NCBI GenBank assembly: GCA_002371265.1
Contig: DFGT01000006.1
Location: forward strand, 52,157-116,156
Direction of reading: 5' to 3'
Source of the DNA: Bacteroidales bacterium UBA3743
GTDB taxonomy: Bacteria > Bacteroidota > Bacteroidia > Bacteroidales > Paludibacteraceae
Length of the DNA: 64,000 nucleotides
Positions 50,495 to 58,223 of the stretch are shown here, one piece after another. Positions within the stretch are counted from its first letter, which is position 1. Each line of letters starts with the position of its first letter. The translations under genes were made by a program, and so were the position numbers. Under the pieces are notes generated by a model. It saw only the letters and a program-made list of their open reading frames with translations. It was not told the DNA's origin and searched no databases.

Positions 50495-50690
50495 ATTCCT
50501 CCCGTCTTATAGACCCCATGCACCAACGGTGCCTAATCTGCCAAGGTAGGGTGAAACCCTACGATATCGATATAGCCCGTTCCGGGCTAACGGGAATCGG
50601 TGTGGTCTCCATGGCATAGGGTTGATACCCTATGCTGATGATAATCACACCGTTGGTGTTTGCTTTGCTCGGTAACGTCTTTCAGACGCA
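50495..50690 (+). repeat. Multi-hairpin repeat family 1, copy B
   Basis: Second 196-base direct copy, 63 bases after the TOPRIM-like gene. The same internal hairpins as copy A, with changed loops (GCCCGTTCCGGGC versus GCCCGTTTCGGGC, and GGGTTGATACCC versus GGGTTTACACCC). It occupies most of the 385-base gap to the next gene. Confidence 0.9.
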
Positions 50691-50760
50691 AATCACGGAA
50701 TTGAAATCCACATCTTCATCTGGCTTACTCCCCCGTCTCCTCAATTCCAGTGAAATATAA

Positions 50761-50795
50761 AAAGCCAACCGTTTTTTCTGCGATTGGCTTTTTTA
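50761..50795. terminator. Terminator facing both directions
   Basis: AAAGCCAA (50761-50768) pairs with TTGGCTTT (50784-50791), with T runs on the right and A runs on the left. It serves the ATPase module and the leftward DUF4249 gene that ends at 50818. Confidence 0.85.
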
Positions 50796-50817
50796 TTACG
50801 TTGATAATCATCATGGA

Positions 50818-51930
50818 TTATTTTACCTGATCAGGTATTTTTAGCGGAGCTTTTACTGCTGACCATGCCGCAATCATTCCTGCTCCATTTTCCACGTTGC
50901 AGTAGAGCATATATTGTGAAAGTGAACCTGAATAATCGTTATCCTTTACCTGTTGATATGTGCGATAGTGCATATATGTCTCTTTGGTTATATGACGCAA
51001 TTCAAAATCGATTGAATTTGTGTCTATTTTGCGTCCTCCTATATATCCTTTTTCATAGAGGTCCATATAAAACCTGATCTTGGATGTCTGTCCGTTGAAC
51101 AACTTGTCGTTGAAGATATTCATATAGTTAGGCTCGTAAACATCAAACATCATATTCTCATTGTCGGACTCTTTTTTATTCCAATTCATCACTGGATCAT
51201 CTGTAGTAAGTTTTATATCATACATAGGTATTTCTTTGTATACCATGGCGGAATCAACAATCTTATAATCATATATTACCGATGGTTCATACCATTCATT
51301 TCCAACCCAGTATCCATCAATTGTATCTGTTATAAGCTCATATTTGTACTCCATGATCGTTCCGTAAAAAACTAATTGGTAGTAGTCTTCCGTATTCGGA
51401 TCATCCTGTACGTTGAGCTCATAAGTCACTTTGGTATATGTCCTAGGCTCTAATTTATGGATGTCTATTATTTCGTATGGTCCATAATGATCGTTGAAAG
51501 TTTCTGTGATCTCTTCCACGCTGACCACTCTGAAATCAGCTTTGGGTTTGTCAGGTACGGTGACTGTGGAGTATACGTCTTCCAATCCATTGGCTTTGGC
51601 TCTCAATGTGTAAGTCTCTCCTGCCTTGGCTGTCAACCCTTGGGCTTCCATCATCGCACTGTCTGCAACGACCACATATTTATAATCGGAATTGTCATCG
51701 CTGGCTGTGACTTTGGCATCTGGAAGAAATACAGTCGGTGTGATTTTATTTTTGATCTGGTCGAAAATTATGTCGCTTCTCGACACCTGACACCATGGTG
51801 TCTCTCCGTCGATAAACCTACCGTTCACAACAATGAGGTTTTTCACTCCCAAATCGTGATAATCCACCTCGTCTTCGCAAGAGGTGAATATGAAAATGAA
51901 AATATATAATAAAGCTGCTATCTTTTTCAT
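50818..51930 (-). CDS. DUF4249 lipoprotein, copy 1
   Basis: A 370-residue lipoprotein: signal MKKIAALLYIFIFIFTSC with lipobox FTSC, then VDYHDLGVKNLIVVNGRFID and the PWCQVSRSDIIF motif near residues 46-57. Beta-rich repeats (VTASDDNSDYKYVVVAD, YSTVTVPDKPKADF) follow, to a C-terminal NVENGAGMIAAWSAVK. This is the DUF4249 family, whose members are encoded next to FecA-like TonB receptors and are thought to be surface ligand-binding partners. It follows the receptor gene by 11 bases. The paralogue at 54495-55529 is very similar at both ends. Confidence 0.87.
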   Translation of the reverse strand: MKKIAALLYIFIFIFTSCEDEVDYHDLGVKNLIVVNGRFIDGETPWCQVSRSDIIFDQIKNKITPTVFLPDAKVTASDDNSDYKYVVVADSAMMEAQGLTAKAGETYTLRAKANGLEDVYSTVTVPDKPKADFRVVSVEEITETFNDHYGPYEIIDIHKLEPRTYTKVTYELNVQDDPNTEDYYQLVFYGTIMEYKYELITDTIDGYWVGNEWYEPSVIYDYKIVDSAMVYKEIPMYDIKLTTDDPVMNWNKKESDNENMMFDVYEPNYMNIFNDKLFNGQTSKIRFYMDLYEKGYIGGRKIDTNSIDFELRHITKETYMHYRTYQQVKDNDYSGSLSQYMLYCNVENGAGMIAAWSAVKAPLKIPDQVK

Positions 51931-51941
51931 CGCACTATATT

Positions 51942-54299
51942 TTAGAATTTTATAGAATATGAAATTGACGGAATTATTGGGAAAATTGATAGTTTCATCA
52001 ATTTCTTAGTCTCATCAATGTGGTCTGTATCAAAATAATAATAGAATGGATTATGATGGTTGTAGACGTTGAAAAGAGATACTGAAAGTTGACGCTTTAT
52101 CTTGCTTCCTTCCTTCTGACGGTGGAAGTTGGCTCCGAGGTCAAGTCTGTGATAATTCTCCATTCGGTAGTTGTTGCGGCTCGACGCATAATCAACTCTG
52201 TTGTCATAATACTCTTCTCGCAAACTTGGGTCTACTAAGATGCTGTGTGTCTGCATTGTGATCGGATACCCTGTGCCGAATACCCACGTCGCACCGATAT
52301 CCACTCTTTCCGAGAATTTATGGTTGATCACGATGCTTATGTCATGTGTCCTGTCGTAGTTGGAAGGAAACCATTTGCCTTGATTGATGTTGTCGAACTG
52401 GCGTTCTGATTTCGACAGTGTATAGGCTATCCAACCGGTAGTCTTTCCAGTCTCTTTTTTCAACATTACCTCTATACCTTTCGATTTTCCTTTTCCCATG
52501 TCGACTTTTTCTTCCCAATTTGAGTTGGAATACATGGATGCTCCTTCTTTATACTCGATGATGTTGTCCATCGTCTTGTAGTATCCTTCCACAGAAAACA
52601 GAAAATCTTTAGGTAGTCCGAATACGAATCCCACTGCTGACTGGTGTGATTCGAGTGGCTTGATATTGCCAGTCACTGGCACCCAAAGGTCTGTAGGCAG
52701 TCCTATTGTGCTGTTGGACAACAGATGCAGATACTGGCGCATTTTGCTGTACGCCGCCTTGATTGTGAACTTTTCTGTTGGGTGGGCTGCGAAAGAAAGA
52801 CGTGGCTCCAGTGATGTGTATGTCTTATCGTCGACATTGAATAGCGACGCGTGCAGACCAACATTCAGGTTTATCCTTTTGGTGATTTTGAATTCGTCTT
52901 CTATGAAAAGATTGCATTCTGTTGGCTCCTTTGGCGACGAGTGGATTGTAGTGTCGATATTGGAGTCGTAGAAGTCGTCCTCGTTTGAGTCGGAATATTT
53001 TTCATAATATCCTTGTTCTCCTGGCTTGAAAGAGTGGAGTGTGACAGCTTCTCCAAATTTTATTTCATGTCTGTTGTTGGGTGTGTATGTGAATGTGTTT
53101 TTAATACTCCAGTCTCTGATCAGAGAGGTGTAGTTGATATTCATCTCATACGCTTTCTTTTTGCTGTTTTTTTCGTATTCAATGTCATTTGTTTCCGTAA
53201 AGAATTTGTATCTAGATAACGCTACTGTCGTATTCATAAACAGTTTGTTGTGAATCAGGAAGTTCCATCGGAGTGCCGACGAGATGTTTCCCCAACCTAA
53301 TCCATATTCCGACTCTCCATACGAGTCGTCGTATTCATATCCTAATTTGTCTCGTCCGGAATAAATGCTGAAATACAGACGGTGTCTGTCGTTGAATTTA
53401 TGGTTCACTTTCGCATTCAGATCCCAGAAGAAGTAACCGAATTGCTCATCTTTAGGTAAGAATGGTTTGGATAGGACATCGAAATATGTTCTTCTCGCTG
53501 ACACGAAGAATGTTGTCTTTTCTTTTACTATCGGACCTTCCAGACTGAATTTAGATGACAGCAGACCGATTTGGAAAGCTCCGTGAAGCTCTTTGTCATT
53601 TCCGTCTTTGGTGTGGATATCCAACACAGAAGATAGTCTTCCACCGAATCTTGCGGGGAATCCTCCTTTATGCAGGTTGACATTCTTGATAGCATCCGCA
53701 TTGAATACGGAGAAAAATCCGAACAGGTGTGTCACATTGTATAGTGGCACGTCGTCGAGCAGGATAAGGTTCTCGTCTGGCGAACCTCCTCGCACATAAA
53801 GTCCGGATGAACCTTCCGTGCCACTTTGCACACCAGGTAAAGTCTGCACCGTCTTCACAAGATCAGGCTCTCCAAGCATTGCTGGAAGCACATTCAGCAG
53901 TTCTGGAGAGATAACCTCTTTGCTGATTACTGTCTCCTCCAGTCGTTTGTCTCTTTTTATCTCTTTGGCAGTCACCACAAGCTCTTCCAACTGGTTGTCT
54001 GGCTCCAGTTTGATTCTTACAGTTGTGTCTTTTTTCAGATTGAAGGATAATGTTTTTTCGGTATAGCTTACGTATGAAGCTATAATCTGGTTTTCGCCTT
54101 CTGGCAATGAAAGGACAAAATAACCGTACTGGTTGGTTTCGGTTCCTCTTTTTCCATCTGGAGTCATAATATATGCTCCAATCAACGTCTCTCCTGATGA
54201 CGCGTCAGTCACATATCCAGCGATTGTTTTGGTCTGACTTGCGGCTGTGGTTACTGTGCCCATCGCTAATGAGCAAAGTAAGGATTTGACAATATTCAT
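51942..54299 (-). CDS. TonB-dependent receptor with carboxypeptidase-like N-domain
   Basis: A 785-residue outer-membrane receptor: signal peptide to about 22, a CarboxypepD_reg-like domain at 24-97 (IAGYVTDASSGETLIGAYIM), a plug domain with GVQSGTEGSSGLYVRGGSPDENLILLDDVPLYN (about 153-185), and a 22-stranded barrel to the final ISYSIKF with terminal Phe. The ligand is unknown; DUF4249-partnered receptors have been suggested to take up metal complexes or small organics. It lies between two DUF4249 genes, all leftward, and is preceded by its own -7 element. Confidence 0.9.
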   Translation of the reverse strand: MNIVKSLLCSLAMGTVTTAASQTKTIAGYVTDASSGETLIGAYIMTPDGKRGTETNQYGYFVLSLPEGENQIIASYVSYTEKTLSFNLKKDTTVRIKLEPDNQLEELVVTAKEIKRDKRLEETVISKEVISPELLNVLPAMLGEPDLVKTVQTLPGVQSGTEGSSGLYVRGGSPDENLILLDDVPLYNVTHLFGFFSVFNADAIKNVNLHKGGFPARFGGRLSSVLDIHTKDGNDKELHGAFQIGLLSSKFSLEGPIVKEKTTFFVSARRTYFDVLSKPFLPKDEQFGYFFWDLNAKVNHKFNDRHRLYFSIYSGRDKLGYEYDDSYGESEYGLGWGNISSALRWNFLIHNKLFMNTTVALSRYKFFTETNDIEYEKNSKKKAYEMNINYTSLIRDWSIKNTFTYTPNNRHEIKFGEAVTLHSFKPGEQGYYEKYSDSNEDDFYDSNIDTTIHSSPKEPTECNLFIEDEFKITKRINLNVGLHASLFNVDDKTYTSLEPRLSFAAHPTEKFTIKAAYSKMRQYLHLLSNSTIGLPTDLWVPVTGNIKPLESHQSAVGFVFGLPKDFLFSVEGYYKTMDNIIEYKEGASMYSNSNWEEKVDMGKGKSKGIEVMLKKETGKTTGWIAYTLSKSERQFDNINQGKWFPSNYDRTHDISIVINHKFSERVDIGATWVFGTGYPITMQTHSILVDPSLREEYYDNRVDYASSRNNYRMENYHRLDLGANFHRQKEGSKIKRQLSVSLFNVYNHHNPFYYYFDTDHIDETKKLMKLSIFPIIPSISYSIKF

Positions 54300-54380
54300 T
54301 TTATCTCGCGTTATTATTTTTATTTTATTATCGTAACGTTAAAATAACAAGGTTTATTGTTGTGTTTTAAGAAATTTTTG

Positions 54381-54388
54381 CAAAATTA
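54381..54388 (-). promoter_or_regulatory. -7 element of the TonB receptor gene
   Basis: CAAAATTA reads TAATTTTG leftward, 82 bases before the start at 54299. The receptor and DUF4249 copy 1 may thus be expressed apart from copy 2. Confidence 0.55.
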
Positions 54389-54494
54389 ATAAAAATGGTT
54401 GTTCTTCAAAATGTTCAGTTGGAATCTGATGCTTTATTGATGCTCCTTATCGCATTTTATATTTGATTCGCTGGCTTTATCAATGTTTTTATTG

Positions 54495-55529
54495 TCATTT
54501 TACCTGATCCGGCAATTTTAATGGTTTCTTTACTGCAGACCATGCCGCAATCAGTCCAGCTCCATTTTCCACGTTGCAGTAGAGCATATTTGGTGACTGT
54601 GATGTGTTCCAGTCGTTTTCCCTTATCAATTGGTATGTGCGATAGTACATATACATCTCTTTATTGATATGTCGCACTTCATATTCAAGAGAGTCAATGT
54701 CGACTCTAGTAAAAGGTTCTTCTTTGAATATGTACATATAAAATTTGATTTTGGATGTTTGCCCATTGAACATTCTGTCGTTGAAAATACTCATTTCGTT
54801 TTCTTCTGGATAATCACACAGAATGTTGTCGGTTTGATTTTGATTCCAATTCATCACAGGATCTTCTGTTTGTAGAAGTTCGTAAGGTTTATAGTACGCA
54901 AAGGCAGAGTCGACAACTTTAAGTCCATAAACTTCGTGAGGCGGTATCCAAATGCTGTCCATCCAATAGCCGTCGACTGTATCAACTATTCCATACTCGT
55001 ATTTGTATTGCATCTTTATTGAATATAAAATAATTTGGTAATAATCTTCTGTATTTGGATCATCTTGTATGTTGAGCTCATAGGTTATTTTGTGTCCGTG
55101 GGTGTACAAGGTGTCCACGCTTACTAGTTTGAAATCAGCTTTGGGCTTGCTTGGTACACTGATTGTGGAATAAACGTCGTCTAATCCATTGGCTTTGGCT
55201 TTCAGTGTGTATGTCTCTCCAGCTTTGGCTATCAAATCTTTTGCCTCCATCATCGCATTGTCTGCAACGACTGTATATTTATATTCTGAACTTCCTTCGT
55301 TGGCTGTGACATTTGCATCGGGAAGATATGTTGTTGGAGTGATTCTTGTTTTTGTTTGTTCGAAGATTATGTCGCTTCTCGACACCTGACACCATGGAGT
55401 TTCCCCGTCGATAAACCTGCCGTTTATTACAATGATGTTTTTTACTCCCAAATCTTCATATTCCACTTCCTCTTTGCAAGATGTAAATATGAAAATGAAA
55501 ATATATAATAAAGCGGTTATCTTTTTCAT
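54495..55529 (-). CDS. DUF4249 lipoprotein, copy 2
   Basis: A 344-residue paralogue of the 50818-51930 protein. The N-terminus (MKKITALLYIFIFIFTSCKE, then GVKNIIVINGRFIDGETPWC) and C-terminus (NVENGAGLIAAWSAVKKPLK) are nearly the same. The middle (about 150-250) is shorter and divergent, consistent with change in a ligand-binding face. Lipobox FTSC. It is upstream of the receptor on the same strand, with a 195-base gap holding the receptor promoter. The high end similarity suggests recent duplication or gene conversion. Confidence 0.87.
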   Translation of the reverse strand: MKKITALLYIFIFIFTSCKEEVEYEDLGVKNIIVINGRFIDGETPWCQVSRSDIIFEQTKTRITPTTYLPDANVTANEGSSEYKYTVVADNAMMEAKDLIAKAGETYTLKAKANGLDDVYSTISVPSKPKADFKLVSVDTLYTHGHKITYELNIQDDPNTEDYYQIILYSIKMQYKYEYGIVDTVDGYWMDSIWIPPHEVYGLKVVDSAFAYYKPYELLQTEDPVMNWNQNQTDNILCDYPEENEMSIFNDRMFNGQTSKIKFYMYIFKEEPFTRVDIDSLEYEVRHINKEMYMYYRTYQLIRENDWNTSQSPNMLYCNVENGAGLIAAWSAVKKPLKLPDQVK

Positions 55530-55630
55530 TGTATTGGAATCTAAAATTGAAGTAAAGGTTTGATTATGATCTAAACGGTTTTCGCATCTTTTATTTTTTG
55601 GGGAGAACGGAACAGCATTATGCTCTGTTA

Positions 55631-56116
55631 TTATTTTATTTCTCGTTGTTTGATTTCATTTATTTTGTCGTTGATGTCACCAAGTGGATTTTTTATTTTT
55701 TCGACGGCGATATTCAGTATGTCGACGGCAATCGGTTGTAGTTTAACACCATCCCATGTCGTCGGTTTGTTTTCGTCGGAATGAATGAAATCTACGATAG
55801 GCTGATACTTGTCGTAGATGAAATGAAAACTGAATTGAAGCGTGTAGCATCTGATATACAGACATTTGTCCGCAATGTCGTATGACGCTTCATCTGCCAA
55901 AGAATGGTCTGCAACCCAAAGAGAAAATAGATATGTGGCGTGTCGTTTGATATCCTTGTATTTTGCAATCTCTTTGAACTCCTTCTTTTTTGCGGCCGCA
56001 TTGAGAAGATTGACAGCCGCAAGATTCAAGAAGAATTCGTCCTTTCTTTGCGGATCTTTGCCGTGGATGATATCTAACGATTGTTCGACAAATTCAAGTG
56101 TGATTTCAGACGGCAT
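55631..56116 (-). CDS. Hypothetical protein downstream of pepT
   Basis: Not recognised. A 161-residue cytosolic protein, largely helical at the start (ITLEFVEQSLDIIHGKDPQR, FLNLAAVNLLNAAAKKKEFKEI). A middle section CLYIRCYTLQFSFHFIYDKY (about 86-105) looks like paired strands, and the C-terminus is charged. It starts ten bases after the pepT stop on the same strand, so it is probably in that operon, with no evident functional link. Confidence 0.65.
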   Translation of the reverse strand: MPSEITLEFVEQSLDIIHGKDPQRKDEFFLNLAAVNLLNAAAKKKEFKEIAKYKDIKRHATYLFSLWVADHSLADEASYDIADKCLYIRCYTLQFSFHFIYDKYQPIVDFIHSDENKPTTWDGVKLQPIAVDILNIAVEKIKNPLGDINDKINEIKQREIK

Positions 56117-56126
56117 AATGGTCAGA

Positions 56127-57353
56127 TCATTTGCATTTAGCTATCTCTATAATCACGTCCATAGCCGCTTTCATCGACAACACTGGCACATATTCTGTGT
56201 TGGAATGGAAATTGTGGCCGCCGGCAAACAGGTTGGGGCAGGGTAGTCCCATGAATGATAGTCGGGCACCGTCTGTTCCGCCTCGTATTGGCACTACGAC
56301 AGGTGTGATGTCCAGCGTCTTCATCGCATTGATAGCTCTCTCCACGACGTGAGGCACTTTCTCGATCTCCTGTTTCATATTGGCGTATTGGTCTCTGATT
56401 TCAAGTTCCACCTTGCCATTCTTATAGTGGGAGTTCAGCGCGTCGACAACACGTTTCAAATACTCTTTCCTGTCGATGAAACTTTTCTCATCGAAGTCGC
56501 GGATGATCAGGTTGATTTCTCCGGATGACACTGTCGATTTGATTTCAGTCACATGGAAGAAACCTTTGTATCCGTCTGTCATCTCTGGGCACTCGTCTTC
56601 TGGAAGCATATTCAGAAAATCGGAAATCAGACGGCTGGCATTTACCATTTTGCCTAATGCATATCCTGGATGGATATTATGGCCTGTGATTTTTATCGTT
56701 GCCGCTGCGGCGTTAAAGTTCTCATATTCAATCTCTCCGAGTCCGCCTCCGTCTACGGTATATGCGAAATCCGCGCCGAATTTCTCTACGTTGAAATGGT
56801 CGGCTCCCTCTCCAATCTCTTCGTCTGGGGTGAAGGTGACGCGAATCTTTCCATGCTTTATCTCTGGATGTTGGATCAGATACTCTGCGGCTGTCACTAT
56901 TTCTGCGATTCCTGCTTTGTCGTCTGCTCCAAGTAGGGTGGTGCCGTCGGAGGTGATGATTTCTTCTCCTGCGTAGTGGCTCAGCTCTTTGTATTCTTTT
57001 GCGTTCAGTTTTATTCCAAGATCATTGTTGATGACGAGGGTGTCGCCATCAAACTTTACCACCTGCGGTTTTACATTCGCACCTGATGTTTCTGGACTTG
57101 TATCCATATGGGCGATGAAGCCTATTGTTGGAGCGTCGCAATCACAGTTGGCTGGAATTGTGGCTGTCACGTAAGAGTGGCGGCTGATATGAACGTCTTC
57201 AAGACCAATCTCTTCAAGCTCATTAGCCAGCATCTCAGCAAAATATCCTTGTGATGCTGTCGACGGAGTTGTGTGTGTGTTGTCGTCAGACTGCGTGTTG
57301 ATTTTGACGTAGTTGAAAAAACGTTCAACCAGTTTATTTAGATTGTTGTGCAT
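56127..57353 (-). CDS. pepT: Peptidase T (tripeptide aminopeptidase)
   Basis: A 408-residue M20B zinc peptidase removing N-terminal residues from tripeptides. Features: FIAHMDTSPETSG near residues 75-87 (metal His, catalytic Asp), LLGADDKAGIAEIVTAAEYL near 137-156, TPDEEIGEGADHF near 172-184 (catalytic and metal Glu), the dimerisation domain with HNIHPGYALGKMVNASRL, and the C-terminal RGGTDGARLSFMGLP...FAGGHNFHSNTEYV near 350-390. Length and motifs are standard. Cytosolic. The Bat operon ends about 110 bases upstream at a terminator, so pepT is separate from it. Confidence 0.96.
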   Translation of the reverse strand: MHNNLNKLVERFFNYVKINTQSDDNTHTTPSTASQGYFAEMLANELEEIGLEDVHISRHSYVTATIPANCDCDAPTIGFIAHMDTSPETSGANVKPQVVKFDGDTLVINNDLGIKLNAKEYKELSHYAGEEIITSDGTTLLGADDKAGIAEIVTAAEYLIQHPEIKHGKIRVTFTPDEEIGEGADHFNVEKFGADFAYTVDGGGLGEIEYENFNAAAATIKITGHNIHPGYALGKMVNASRLISDFLNMLPEDECPEMTDGYKGFFHVTEIKSTVSSGEINLIIRDFDEKSFIDRKEYLKRVVDALNSHYKNGKVELEIRDQYANMKQEIEKVPHVVERAINAMKTLDITPVVVPIRGGTDGARLSFMGLPCPNLFAGGHNFHSNTEYVPVLSMKAAMDVIIEIAKCK

Positions 57354-57375
57354 AGCGAATTCAATTAGAAATTAA

Positions 57376-57415
57376 AAATGCGAAATGCAAAATATGTCGT
57401 TTGCATTCCGCATTT
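57376..57415 (-). terminator. Terminator of the bat operon
   Basis: AAATGCGAAATGCAAA (57376-57391) pairs with TTTGCATTCCGCATTT (57400-57415) with one mismatch. Leftward it is followed by TTTTTAAT. Direct repeats of TTAGCAT (57440-57463) lie between it and the batE stop. Confidence 0.75.
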
Positions 57416-57461
57416 ATATTTTTTATTATTTATTTGTTATTTAGCATTTAGCATTTAGCAT

Positions 57462-58223
57462 TTAAATTTTTTCTGCGTCACTGGTTTTGATCCAAGCGCG
57501 GTGTCCGCCACTTGTCTCTATTTCATACCAGTCTTTCACTTGCTGTTTCACCAGCACTTTTGTTCCTTCATGAAGCACTAAGGCATCAGTCGCATTGTCT
57601 TTTGGCGAACTCTTTGCTGTCACAGAAGGGGTGAACACGATTGCATATTCGTGAGTCGTGATTTTCTCCTTGGCACTCTTCGCACAGAAGAAACTTACAA
57701 AGCATATCAAAAATGTTATGATTCCTCCGATGAATCCTAGTTTGCGTACGGCTATAACTTTGACGTAAAGGTAGAGCGACGCACAAGCCAAAGTAAGTAG
57801 GAAAAAGATGATAGACATCCTAGCCCACGTGTTCGAGCTGTGAAGATTAACAAAACTTTGTGTCCACTCGGAGATGGCAAGTTGGTCTACAGCCGACTCG
57901 TCCTTGTCTACAGTCTGCAGTTTTGCCAACTCAAGGTTGCTTTTGATGTCGTCATCGTTAGGATCCAGCAGTATGGCTCTTTCGTAGTTGAGAATTGCGG
58001 GAGCTAGTTTGCCGGATTTATAGTAGGCGTTGCCTAGATTATAATAAAGAGCGGCACTTTCCTGCGTCTTCAAAAGATCCTCATATAGAGCGATTGCCTC
58101 GTCAAACTTGTTGTTTGAATAAGCGGCGTTTCCATTAATAATCCTGCTGTCTGCAGCTGCAAATGAGCTGAATACCGACAGTGACAATATGATGGATAGA
58201 ACTATATTTTTCATTGTCTTCAT
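57462..58223 (-). CDS. batE: BatE, TPR and SH3 protein of the aerotolerance operon
   Basis: A 253-residue membrane protein: signal segment, TPR repeats at about 28-105 (NGNAAYSNNKFDEAIALYED, ALYYNLGNAYYKSGKLAPAI), two membrane helices (about 134-185; IIFFLLTLACASLYLYV and FIGGIITFLICFVSFF), and a C-terminal bacterial SH3-like domain (VTAKSSPKDNATDALVLHEG..VKDWYEIETSGGHRAWI). The Bat complex is linked to aerotolerance in Bacteroides and to envelope stress, with unproven mechanism. Its start overlaps the batD stop (ATGA). Confidence 0.9.
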   Translation of the reverse strand: MKTMKNIVLSIILSLSVFSSFAAADSRIINGNAAYSNNKFDEAIALYEDLLKTQESAALYYNLGNAYYKSGKLAPAILNYERAILLDPNDDDIKSNLELAKLQTVDKDESAVDQLAISEWTQSFVNLHSSNTWARMSIIFFLLTLACASLYLYVKVIAVRKLGFIGGIITFLICFVSFFCAKSAKEKITTHEYAIVFTPSVTAKSSPKDNATDALVLHEGTKVLVKQQVKDWYEIETSGGHRAWIKTSDAEKI

